A stretch of 64,000 bases of DNA from Megaera_A sp965233855 (GTDB lineage Bacteria > Pseudomonadota > Alphaproteobacteria > Rickettsiales > Rickettsiaceae), in contig OZ247586.1 of assembly GCA_965233855.1 (NCBI GenBank), positions 682,001 through 746,000 of the forward strand. Reading direction: 5' to 3'. Position numbers and translations under genes: made by a program. Below the pieces are notes generated by a model. That model saw only the letters and a list, made by a program, of their open reading frames with translations. It was not told the origin of the DNA and made no database searches. Shown piece after piece: positions 1 through 7,806 of this stretch (positions are counted from its first letter, which is position 1; every line of letters starts with the position of its first letter).

Positions 1-1
1 T

Positions 2-700
2 ACTAGTTTTATCAATAGAGATCATCAATTTTTTAGTAAAAATAATGGTGATGAACTACAATATCAAATACTAGAATCACTAAAATTACTAGAATCTGCA
101 AAAGTATCTGTTGCGGCAATAATTTGCAACTCTGCTCATATTTACTTCGAACAAATACAAAAATCAACATCGATTGAATTAATAAACATACTGCACATTG
201 TAGGCCAACACTTACAAAACAATAAAATAAAAAAAGTTGGATTGCTCTGCACATTAGCAATGTATAACAGCAATATATATAAAGAATTACTAAAAGAATA
301 TGGCGTAGTAGTTGCTATTCCAAGCAGAAGAAACCAAATTCGATTATCACAAGTTATATATTTGATAAAAGCCGGGTTATATAAAAATATTCCAATAAAT
401 AATGGACGATTATACGATATATATAGACATAATTTAATGCCTCTAATTACAGAAACAGAATACCATGATCTTGAATTCATCTCACCTCAAAATTTATTTA
501 CAAAAGTAATTAAAAATTTAGAAAATACAGAAGAAGTAAATCACTTTGTATTAGGATGCACGGAGTTACCATTAATAAATCATTGGTATAAAAACTTTAA
601 TTCACAATTTATAGACCCTAATTTATTACTAGCAGATGCAGTATTAGATAAATGTATTAATTCAAAGAAACAAGGAGTTGAATTGTCTAGTGTCATATAA
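2..700 (+). CDS. Asp/Glu racemase family protein (5' partial)
   Basis: The reading frame is open from the window edge to 700, so the N-terminus (roughly 40 residues by comparison with the usual ~230 aa family length) lies upstream. Both hallmark cysteines of the Asp/Glu/hydantoin racemase fold are visible: ICNSAH near visible residue 42 and LGCTELPL near 185. These cysteines act as the two-base pair that inverts an alpha-carbon. The enzyme is cytoplasmic and would make a D-amino acid, or racemize a pathway intermediate. Its 3' end overlaps the next gene (kinase start 678 or 690), which marks the beginning of a co-transcribed operon. The substrate cannot be told from sequence. The family is secure; a role in a D-amino-acid-containing product is inference from the neighbours. 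Confidence 0.85.
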   Translation, partial: TSFINRDHQFFSKNNGDELQYQILESLKLLESAKVSVAAIICNSAHIYFEQIQKSTSIELINILHIVGQHLQNNKIKKVGLLCTLAMYNSNIYKELLKEYGVVVAIPSRRNQIRLSQVIYLIKAGLYKNIPINNGRLYDIYRHNLMPLITETEYHDLEFISPQNLFTKVIKNLENTEEVNHFVLGCTELPLINHWYKNFNSQFIDPNLLLADAVLDKCINSKKQGVELSSVI

Positions 701-1625
701 TAACAAGTACAGAATCACTAAGAATTATCAAACTGGATATGGCAAAGCTAATGGCACTTTTGGCGAACTTTTGCAAGGTGTATTGCCTTGCCAGAAAAGC
801 TTTATGGTCACCTTTCCAGTTAATTTATTTTCTTACGTTACTTTTATTCCAGATGCTAGTACAACTAAAATTAGCACCTTTCCTGACCACAAAATAAAAT
901 CATATACACTTGCCCAAAACTTATTGAATACATTTAATATTCAAATAGGTGGTACTTTAATAATTGAGTCTGAATTAGTTGAAGGAAAAGGTTTAGCCAG
1001 CTCTTCGGCAGATTTAGTAGCAACGGCATATGCGGTTGCTAACTCCATCAAAGCTTCCATAAGTAAGGAGTTAATAGCAAAACTTATCTACTCTATAGAG
1101 CCTTCTGATGGTGTTATGTACCCAGGTATAATTGCTTTTGACTATAAAAAACTAAAATTAATTGAAAAAATAGGAAACTTACCTGAATTAACCATAATAG
1201 CTATAGATGAAGGCAAGAAGATTGATACTTTACAATATAATTCAATACAAAAATTTTATTCCAAATCTTGTCAAAAAAAATATGAAAAATTATTAGATCA
1301 AATGACAACTGCAATACAAGCACAAAACCTACCTTTAATAGGAAAAATATCAACTGAAAGTGCCATTATGAACCAAAACAACAATCACAAGAATTTCTTA
1401 CAAGATCTAATAGATATTTCTAATGAAATTGGAGCACTAGGCATTTCTACTGCTCATAGCGGTACATTTTTAGGTATAGTTCTTGATCCCAAAGCAAAAA
1501 ACTTTAGATCTCAAAAAGCATCTTGTATAGAAAAACTTAAACTACTAACAGAAAATATTTCAATATTTCACTCCATTGATTTTAATAAAAATATACCTAG
1601 CCAAGAAAACTATGTATCCATATGA
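678..1625 (+). CDS. GHMP-family kinase, PduX-like L-threonine/serine kinase
   Basis: This is a 315-aa GHMP-superfamily kinase. The N-terminal GTFGELLQG near residue 25, followed by a TFPV strand, matches the PduX (L-threonine kinase) subgroup. The phosphate-binding loop EGKGLASSSADL lies near residues 100-112. The expected reaction is ATP-dependent phosphorylation of a small hydroxy-amino acid (Thr or Ser) to its O-phospho form, which activates it for beta-replacement. The start is uncertain: TTG at 678 sits one base after an AAGGAG-type site at 672-677, and an in-frame GTG at 690 is 12 bases after it. The gene overlaps the racemase upstream and shares an ATGA overlap with the PLP enzyme downstream. 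There is no adjacent cobalamin gene, so the usual PduX role in B12 assembly is not supported here. Confidence 0.85.
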   Translation: MNCLVSYNNKYRITKNYQTGYGKANGTFGELLQGVLPCQKSFMVTFPVNLFSYVTFIPDASTTKISTFPDHKIKSYTLAQNLLNTFNIQIGGTLIIESELVEGKGLASSSADLVATAYAVANSIKASISKELIAKLIYSIEPSDGVMYPGIIAFDYKKLKLIEKIGNLPELTIIAIDEGKKIDTLQYNSIQKFYSKSCQKKYEKLLDQMTTAIQAQNLPLIGKISTESAIMNQNNNHKNFLQDLIDISNEIGALGISTAHSGTFLGIVLDPKAKNFRSQKASCIEKLKLLTENISIFHSIDFNKNIPSQENYVSI

Positions 1626-2665
1626 TTTTAACACAAAAAACTAATCAAAATATTTTTAGCAATTACTCTAGTAGCCTAGTTACTCCAAAATTGATACAAC
1701 TTGCCCCAAATCTGATAGTTGCATCTTTTGAATTAATGAAACTTATTCCTGCTAAATACACTATTCTGCAAGCAATAAAAAACAACGCTTTAGACCCTAG
1801 ATGCCCAATCATTGAAACCTCAAGCGGCACCTACGCCCTTGGTTTAGCTATCGTTTGTGCTGAACAAAAAATACCATTTTTTATAGTAGGTGATTCTGCA
1901 ATAGATAAGAATCTACAAAATAGATTAGAATATCTCGGTGGAGAAGTGCAAATTATTTCACAAACAAATAGTGGTACAGATATACAAAAATTAAGATTGG
2001 ATTATCTACATGATTATTTAGCAAAGAATAAAAAAGCATTTTGGCCAGCGCAATATTACAACGTAGATAATAGATTAGCTTATAATGATTTTGCTGATTA
2101 TCTTTTAGAAAATATTGGAAATGATTTTACCTTAGTTGGATCAGTTGGATCAGGAGGATCTACATGTGGTACTATAGAACGCCTTAGACAAACAAATAAT
2201 AATATAGATTTAATTGGTGTAGATACATTTGGCAGCGTCTTATTTGGATTAGAAAAGAAAGCAAGGAAATTAAGAGGTTTAGGAAACTCTATATTGCCAG
2301 ATAATTTAATCCACAAATATTTTGATGAAGTACATTGGGTAACTGCAGAATGCGCTTATAAAAATACAAAAGATTTATATTCATCAAAAGCACTATTTTG
2401 TGGTCCAACCACAGGAGCTGCCTATCATGTAGCTAAATGGGTAGCTAAAAATAACCCTAAAAAAATGGTTGTTTTTATTTCTCCTGATTCAGGATATAGA
2501 TATTCTGCGACTGTTTATAACAACGAATGGTTAAAAACAAATAACATAGATCAGAACAAACAATTTCTACAACCATACAAAATTACTAAGCTTGAAAATG
2601 CTGTAGAACCATGGTCATATATAAATTGGAATCGTAGAACTTATAATGAAGTCAAAAATGATTAA
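1622..2665 (+). CDS. Cysteine-synthase-like PLP enzyme (beta-replacement)
   Basis: This 347-aa fold-type II PLP enzyme belongs to the CysK/CBS/SbnA family. The PLP lysine is probably the K of IPAKYT near residue 44. ETSSGTYALGLA near 65 is the substrate-loop motif, and GSVGSGGSTCG near 172 is the glycine-rich phosphate cup. The family replaces the beta-substituent of an activated Ser or Thr derivative with a nucleophile. Because the preceding gene is a PduX-like kinase, O-phosphoserine or O-phosphothreonine is the likely acceptor, with an amino-acid nucleophile. The start codon overlaps the kinase stop by 4 nt (ATGA). The length is slightly greater than CysK (~310 aa) and close to SbnA. Ordinary cysteine synthesis is less likely in this context because no serine acetyltransferase is present. 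Confidence 0.85.
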   Translation: MILTQKTNQNIFSNYSSSLVTPKLIQLAPNLIVASFELMKLIPAKYTILQAIKNNALDPRCPIIETSSGTYALGLAIVCAEQKIPFFIVGDSAIDKNLQNRLEYLGGEVQIISQTNSGTDIQKLRLDYLHDYLAKNKKAFWPAQYYNVDNRLAYNDFADYLLENIGNDFTLVGSVGSGGSTCGTIERLRQTNNNIDLIGVDTFGSVLFGLEKKARKLRGLGNSILPDNLIHKYFDEVHWVTAECAYKNTKDLYSSKALFCGPTTGAAYHVAKWVAKNNPKKMVVFISPDSGYRYSATVYNNEWLKTNNIDQNKQFLQPYKITKLENAVEPWSYINWNRRTYNEVKND

Positions 2666-5255
2666 AAAACCTTATATTGCATTTATAGAAAGTAATACCA
2701 CAGGCTCAGGAGAAAAATTCATTCTATCCGCCATTAAGAATAGACATGGCATTTTATTTATTACTGCCAATCCACAAAAATATCAATTTTTGAGAAAGCT
2801 GCTAATCCATCCAATAGTAATGGATACTAGCAACATAGAAAAAGTATATAGCTATTTAAAAACAATAGAAAATTTAAATGCTGTAATGTCAAGTTCTGAA
2901 AACTTTGTTTATACCGCCTCTGTACTGGCTCAACGCTTATCTCTAAAGCACCTTTCACCCGATTCAATAATCACATGCCGTAATAAGTTTAAGCTTGCTA
3001 ATTGTTTAGAACAATTAAAATTACCTGTAGCTAAAACTATACTGATAAAATCATCAAAAAAAATACTACAAAATTTAGATCAATTCAAGTTTCCAGTTAT
3101 AGTAAAACCTAACATTGGTACTGGTAGCATAGGCGTAAAATTATGTTCTTCAAAAGAAGAAGTAATAAAACATATAGATTCACTTAGTACGAATAATTCA
3201 GATATCTTAATACAAGAATACATTCAAGGAACAGAATTATCTGCAGAGTTAGTTGTATTGAATAATAAGCCTCATTTTTTTGGTATCACTAAAAAGTATC
3301 TAGGACAAGAACCTTATTTCGTTGAAACAGGGCATGATTTCCCTACTTCAATTAGTACTAATCTTTCGGAACAAATTTATTCAACTATTACTAAACTAAT
3401 AGATTTTATCGGATTAAATTTTGGTCCATTACACATTGAATTACGTGTTACCAATAATAAAATCTATATAATAGAAATCAATCCCAGACTAGCTGGTGGA
3501 ATGATTCCTGTTCTCATTGAAACTTCGCAAAAAATAAAATTAATTGATAATTTAATAAAACTATATTTAGGGAAAAAAGTAAATTTCACCGCCAAAGCAT
3601 CTATTCAGACAAAAATAAAATTTTTAATACCTGAGAAATCAGGAATTCTCACAAAAATCTCTGACTTAAAACCATTTCTGAAAAAATCAGAAATAATTGA
3701 TGCGCAAATTTATAAAAATATTGGAGAAAAAATTACAATCAAAGGAGATTTTAGCGATCGTTTAGGCTTTGTTATTGTAAAAGGCAAGACTCTACTTTTA
3801 TGTACAAAAGCAATTCACCAAGCAACAAGTAATATTCACTATATTGTTGACCCAAAAGAATCGTCTAACAACTACTCAAGACAACGTCTTAGATCTCCTC
3901 TTGACCCACAAGTAAAATCTATCTTATTAGGCTCTTCATTTGCTAATTTGGACAATCTTTTATTACTATCTAAAATTAACAGAGCACATGTTTTAATGCT
4001 TACAAAATGTAACATCCTATCGAAGCAATATTTAAATACTATACTAAAGACAATTAAAATTTTAGAAACAGATAACTTTAATTCAATTAGACAACAAGCA
4101 AATGACCCAGAAATTGGTTTCTATTTAGCTTATGAACAATATCTTACAAATAAAATAGGCATTAAAGTAGCAGGCACAATTCATGCAGGTCGTTCACGCA
4201 ACGATATCAATGTAACAATACAGCATTTAAAATCCAAGGAAATATTCTCTAGTTTTTATTCAGCTATATGGAGCTTACGTTCTACAATTATTCAAATAGC
4301 TGCAAAAAACAAAGATATTAATATGCCTATTTATAGCCAATACCAACCAGCTATGCCAGCAACTTATGCATATTATTTATTAGCTATAGAAGAATCATTA
4401 GCTAAAAACATGAGTTATTCTAGTCAAATTATAGAGAATCTCAATATATCAACATTAGGTGCATGTTCTGGTGCGGGCACAAGCTTTGCCATAAATCCTA
4501 AAATTACAGCTAATTTACTCGGTTTTAATTACACTTCAACAAATGCATTAAGTGCTATTGCAACAAGAGATGTCGAATTACATCTACTCTCAATCGCATC
4601 TATAATTGGTACCACAATTAGTAGAATTGCTCAAGATTACCAGTTATGGACAACTAATGAATTTAAATTTTTTGATCTACCAGATAGATTATGTGGCATT
4701 TCTTCTGCAATGCCACAAAAGAAAAATCCCTATTTACTAGAAAAGATCAAAGGAAAGGCAGTTAATATTAGTAGTAAATTATTTGCCGCTCTTACAATAA
4801 TCCAAAAAACCCCATTTGCTAATTCAGTGGAAGTTGGTACAGAAGCTTTTATTAATTATCAAGAAACTTTTGATGAACTAATAAAAGCCATTAAATTACT
4901 AGAATTAGTTATAGAAGGAGCAAAACCTATACAAAAGAATATAATTCGTAGTAATATTGAAGGTTTAACAATTTCTGCGCTACTAGCAGAGAAAATAGTA
5001 CAAAATAAGCATGTTTCCTTTAGGGAAGCTCATGATATTATAGGTAATACAATATCAGAAGCCATTGCCAATAACAAAGACCCTATTCACAATATTCTAT
5101 CCTTAAGCAAAGAAACAAAAGTTAACGCTCAAGATGCTCACAAATTGCTTGAGTATGGTGGCGGCCCTGGTAATAATTCTATATCCAACATGTTTAAACA
5201 AGCAGTAAAAATACTAAATATAGACTCTAAATTAATTGCAAAACTAAATAAATAA
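2646..5255 (+). CDS. Fused ATP-grasp ligase / argininosuccinate-lyase-like protein
   Basis: This is an 869-aa two-enzyme fusion. Residues ~100-310 are an ATP-grasp domain (FPVIVKPNIGTGSIGVKL, IQEYIQGTELSAELV, and the metal-binding YIIEINPRLAGG), typical of amino-acid or dipeptide ligases. Residues ~410-869 are a full-length fumarase/aspartase-superfamily lyase of the ASL type, with AGTIHAGRSRND near 508 and the signature loop ISSAMPQKKNP near 684. The usual THLQ motif reads SQYQ near 561, so the conserved His is Gln. ASL-type enzymes release fumarate from an N-succinyl (aspartate-derived) amine. Here the lyase could unmask an amine put in by the PLP enzyme, and the ligase could join the product to another amino acid. 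It overlaps the PLP gene by 20 nt; ATG at 2658 is an alternative start. Arginine biosynthesis is unlikely, since no argG is present. Confidence 0.85.
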   Translation: MKSKMIKKPYIAFIESNTTGSGEKFILSAIKNRHGILFITANPQKYQFLRKLLIHPIVMDTSNIEKVYSYLKTIENLNAVMSSSENFVYTASVLAQRLSLKHLSPDSIITCRNKFKLANCLEQLKLPVAKTILIKSSKKILQNLDQFKFPVIVKPNIGTGSIGVKLCSSKEEVIKHIDSLSTNNSDILIQEYIQGTELSAELVVLNNKPHFFGITKKYLGQEPYFVETGHDFPTSISTNLSEQIYSTITKLIDFIGLNFGPLHIELRVTNNKIYIIEINPRLAGGMIPVLIETSQKIKLIDNLIKLYLGKKVNFTAKASIQTKIKFLIPEKSGILTKISDLKPFLKKSEIIDAQIYKNIGEKITIKGDFSDRLGFVIVKGKTLLLCTKAIHQATSNIHYIVDPKESSNNYSRQRLRSPLDPQVKSILLGSSFANLDNLLLLSKINRAHVLMLTKCNILSKQYLNTILKTIKILETDNFNSIRQQANDPEIGFYLAYEQYLTNKIGIKVAGTIHAGRSRNDINVTIQHLKSKEIFSSFYSAIWSLRSTIIQIAAKNKDINMPIYSQYQPAMPATYAYYLLAIEESLAKNMSYSSQIIENLNISTLGACSGAGTSFAINPKITANLLGFNYTSTNALSAIATRDVELHLLSIASIIGTTISRIAQDYQLWTTNEFKFFDLPDRLCGISSAMPQKKNPYLLEKIKGKAVNISSKLFAALTIIQKTPFANSVEVGTEAFINYQETFDELIKAIKLLELVIEGAKPIQKNIIRSNIEGLTISALLAEKIVQNKHVSFREAHDIIGNTISEAIANNKDPIHNILSLSKETKVNAQDAHKLLEYGGGPGNNSISNMFKQAVKILNIDSKLIAKLNK

Positions 5256-5268
5256 AAATATTACATAT

Positions 5269-6387
5269 ATGAGTAACAAAAATTATTATTATGAGCTAGA
5301 CATTCTGAGAGGACTTGCATGTCTGATAGTATTTTTCTCACATTGTCCTATTTATAATTTAATGGGGTCTGACGCACTCTTTTTCTCTGTAGGATGTAAT
5401 GGAGTTTATATTTTTTTTGTAATAAGCGGATTTATTATTTCAAAGACTTTTGGAAATCAACTACAAAAAATAGATAATTATAATATTGAAGCTTGGATCA
5501 AAGGGGTTCAAGATAATTTACCGTATATTTATTCGTTCTGGCGCAAAAGATTTCTAAGACTTTTCCCCGCTCTATTCTTATTATTCTTTGTTCTAATTAT
5601 TATTACATTAAAACAGGGGATAGAAATGAACCAATTGGCAGAATATTCTATCAAACTATTTAGACTCATTGCTAATTTTTTTATTTTAGATCATGGAATG
5701 ACAAAAGATTTATCAGATCCTATTAATCAATTTATATACTTTAAAGTAGGAGTAATATGGTCTTTAGATTGTGAAATATTATTTTATATAATATTTCCAT
5801 TAGTAATAATATTTAAAAATTTTTTTAGAATACTACCCATTATATTTATTATAATATTCTTTATTAAAAGTATATTATACACTTTTGTTGATTTTAAATA
5901 TTTATATTATGGAATCATAGCAAATTTTGATTTTTTCATATTAGGTATATTAATTGGAAAATATCATCATAAACTTGTATTTAAGCGTAATATCGGAATA
6001 TTTTTTACAATTATTTGTTTATATACATTAACCATAGCTTCTCCTGACGTCGAAATATATAGAGCCTATTTAAATGGACTAATTACTTCAGGGTGGTTAG
6101 TATATATAGCATCTGCTCAAAAGAATATTTTAACTCTACCAATATTAGGAAAATTTTTACATTTCGTAGGAAAAAGATCATATTTTATATATTTAATGCA
6201 TGTTATTATAAAATATGTTCTACAAACAACTCTCGATTTAATATCTCACGATACTTTTCTAAAAATAATAATTATAGAAAATTCTAAAATATCAGAACAT
6301 ATTTCTAACCTGTTATTACTATTTTTTGTATTAATTTTATCTGATTTATTTTATAGGTTTGTTGAAAAACCTTATATAAAAATGTAA
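5269..6387 (+). CDS. Acyltransferase-3 family integral membrane protein
   Basis: A 372-aa polytopic membrane protein of the OafA/acyltransferase-3 family. The N-terminal block ELDILRGLACLIVFFSHC is the family signature, including the catalytic-type His in FFSH. It is followed by GVYIFFVISGFII and FWRKRFLRLFPALFLL. About ten hydrophobic segments follow, ending in the basic VEKPYIKM tail. Members transfer acetyl or longer acyl groups to sugars, peptidoglycan or secreted metabolites at the inner membrane. It starts 13 nt after the fused ligase/lyase gene, on the same strand, so it is probably the last operon member and may acylate or export-modify the product. An independent envelope-modifying role cannot be excluded. 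It is very AT-rich, like its neighbours. Confidence 0.85.
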   Translation: MSNKNYYYELDILRGLACLIVFFSHCPIYNLMGSDALFFSVGCNGVYIFFVISGFIISKTFGNQLQKIDNYNIEAWIKGVQDNLPYIYSFWRKRFLRLFPALFLLFFVLIIITLKQGIEMNQLAEYSIKLFRLIANFFILDHGMTKDLSDPINQFIYFKVGVIWSLDCEILFYIIFPLVIIFKNFFRILPIIFIIIFFIKSILYTFVDFKYLYYGIIANFDFFILGILIGKYHHKLVFKRNIGIFFTIICLYTLTIASPDVEIYRAYLNGLITSGWLVYIASAQKNILTLPILGKFLHFVGKRSYFIYLMHVIIKYVLQTTLDLISHDTFLKIIIIENSKISEHISNLLLLFFVLILSDLFYRFVEKPYIKM

Positions 6388-6452
6388 CCATAAATTTAAA
6401 CTATGATAAATTAAAAGAATATTTATTAGCTTTTTAAACAATATCAACCCAA

Positions 6453-6593
6453 ATGCTTAAATCATATAATACATCCGGTCATCTAATAAACTTCAGAAAA
6501 GATACTCTATCGCATGTTGCAGCAGGAAAGAGAAATTGTGAAGTTTTAGAAATGCTTCTAGATAGCATCGTCAAGTTAAGATGTCCTGAATGA
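6453..6593 (+). pseudogene. Ankyrin-repeat-like remnant cut by an IS element
   Basis: A short frame reads DTLSHVAAGKRNCEVLEMLL, which resembles one ankyrin helix-loop-helix unit (TpLHlAa...g...ivklLL). It runs straight into the left end of the IS6-type element at 6565, where the frame ends in IS sequence. Nothing matching continues on the other side of the element, so this is a relic rather than a simply interrupted gene. The assignment rests on one repeat and is tentative. Confidence 0.35.
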
Positions 6594-7424
6594 AAGTAGT
6601 TGAGCCTAGGATTATAATGAATTATTCTAATTGAAACAATTAAAAGGAATAATTGAATGTTGATGAATATGCATAAAGCTCCAAAGAGACATCGTTTTCC
6701 GGTATCAATAATCAGCCATGTAGTTTGGCTATATCACCGTTTCAATCATAGCTATCGTGATATTCAGGAACAGATGGCATATAGAGGTATTATATTGAGT
6801 CACGAGACGATAAGATCCTGGTGTTATAAGTTTGCATCTCACTTCAAGGAAGTAATCAAGAAACAAGAACGCAGGCCAAAGGACAAATGGCATTTGGATG
6901 AGATGACGATAAGAATTAATGGTGAATATTTCGTATTATGGAGAGCTGTTGATTCTGATGGTTATGAGCTAGATGTGTTTCTACAGAAACGTAAAAACAG
7001 GAAAGCAGCTATACGTTTTTTGACGCGTTTATTAGGAAGTTATCCAGCTCCAAGAGTGATAGTTACAGATAAACTCAGATCCTATATTAAACCGATACGC
7101 AGTATGTGTTCTGAGTCTGATCACCGTTCTCATAAAGGATTAAATAATAGAGTGGAAAATGCGCATCAACCCACTCGAAAAAAGGAAAAGATAACAATTA
7201 AATTCAAATCTCCTCAAGGAGTACAAAATACATTGTCATTAATGGGTAAGATTAGAAATATATTTGCTGTTGACGTTGGACGCTATACACAAAATGCCAC
7301 TGACCAAAGATCTGCATTTAATTACGCTAAGGCAATTTGGGATGAAGCTACTCAAGGGCTTCTTGCTGCCTAAAATCTAAGATTACCGCCTTTTTATACA
7401 ATCGATTTGTTAACTTGACGATGC
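6565..7424 (+). mobile_element. IS6-type insertion sequence (first type)
   Basis: An element of about 860 bp bounded by perfect 15-bp inverted repeats: gcatcgtcaagttaa at 6565-6579 and its reverse complement at 7410-7424. It contains one DDE transposase gene. No 8-bp target duplication is visible at the ends. It is distinct in sequence and termini from the other IS6-type element that is repeated five times from 11045 to 28437. It is inserted into an ankyrin-like remnant. Confidence 0.8.
6657..7373 (+). CDS. IS6-family DDE transposase
   Basis: A 238-aa transposase with an intact catalytic triad: D in HLDEMTIRINGEYF, D in VIVTDKLRSY, and E in NNRVENAHQPTRKKEK. The N-terminal helix-turn-helix region (YRDIQEQMAYRGI) and the LWRAVDSDGYELD strand are typical of the IS6/IS26 group. 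The ATG at 6657 is preceded by an AAAGGA ribosome-binding site. Length and triad suggest it is functional. It is flanked by its own terminal inverted repeats. Confidence 0.9.
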   Translation: MLMNMHKAPKRHRFPVSIISHVVWLYHRFNHSYRDIQEQMAYRGIILSHETIRSWCYKFASHFKEVIKKQERRPKDKWHLDEMTIRINGEYFVLWRAVDSDGYELDVFLQKRKNRKAAIRFLTRLLGSYPAPRVIVTDKLRSYIKPIRSMCSESDHRSHKGLNNRVENAHQPTRKKEKITIKFKSPQGVQNTLSLMGKIRNIFAVDVGRYTQNATDQRSAFNYAKAIWDEATQGLLAA

Positions 7425-7806
7425 CGTTTGTAATAATAGTTTGAGTAGTCTTAAAAAAAATCTATCAAATAATTAATTTTTATGCGCAATTATTAGTAGC
7501 AAAACTTTGATTACTATAAATGAAGGGTTAATGAAACTGTTGTAAATACAACATTTTTCATCCAAAAATTCATAAAACCTCATCTTTTTCATAAAAAAAA
7601 TACAAAATTTCTCTTGTTTATATTAGCTTGAGATTCTTCTTAGGAAGTGATTATTTTTTCTTAACAGATCTGAATAATTTTATTTAATTTATATTTAGAT
7701 CTATTTGACAATAGTGAATTTTAGGACTATTAAGATAGAGGATAGGATAAATTTAAAAAGAACCTAAGTTGTTCAATTAAATGTAACAGCACACAACTAT
7801 AAGTTT
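7425..7806. other. Intergenic region between IS and the 1047-aa gene
   Basis: A 382-nt AT-rich stretch with no supportable gene. Its only clear content is the promoter-like pair at 7705-7733 ahead of the gene at 7807. Homopolymeric A/T runs dominate the first 200 nt after the IS end. Confidence 0.5.
7705..7733 (+). promoter_or_regulatory. Sigma70-type promoter for the 1047-aa gene
   Basis: A perfect -35 box TTGACA (7705-7710), a 17-nt spacer and TATTAA (7728-7733) lie about 75 nt upstream of the ATG at 7807. The predicted leader is about 65 nt with no obvious Shine-Dalgarno sequence. Confidence 0.45.

Noticed and set aside
2646..5255. Fused gene as arginine-pathway argH
   Set aside because: No argininosuccinate synthase or other arg gene nearby, the THLQ His is replaced, and neighbours form a different pathway.
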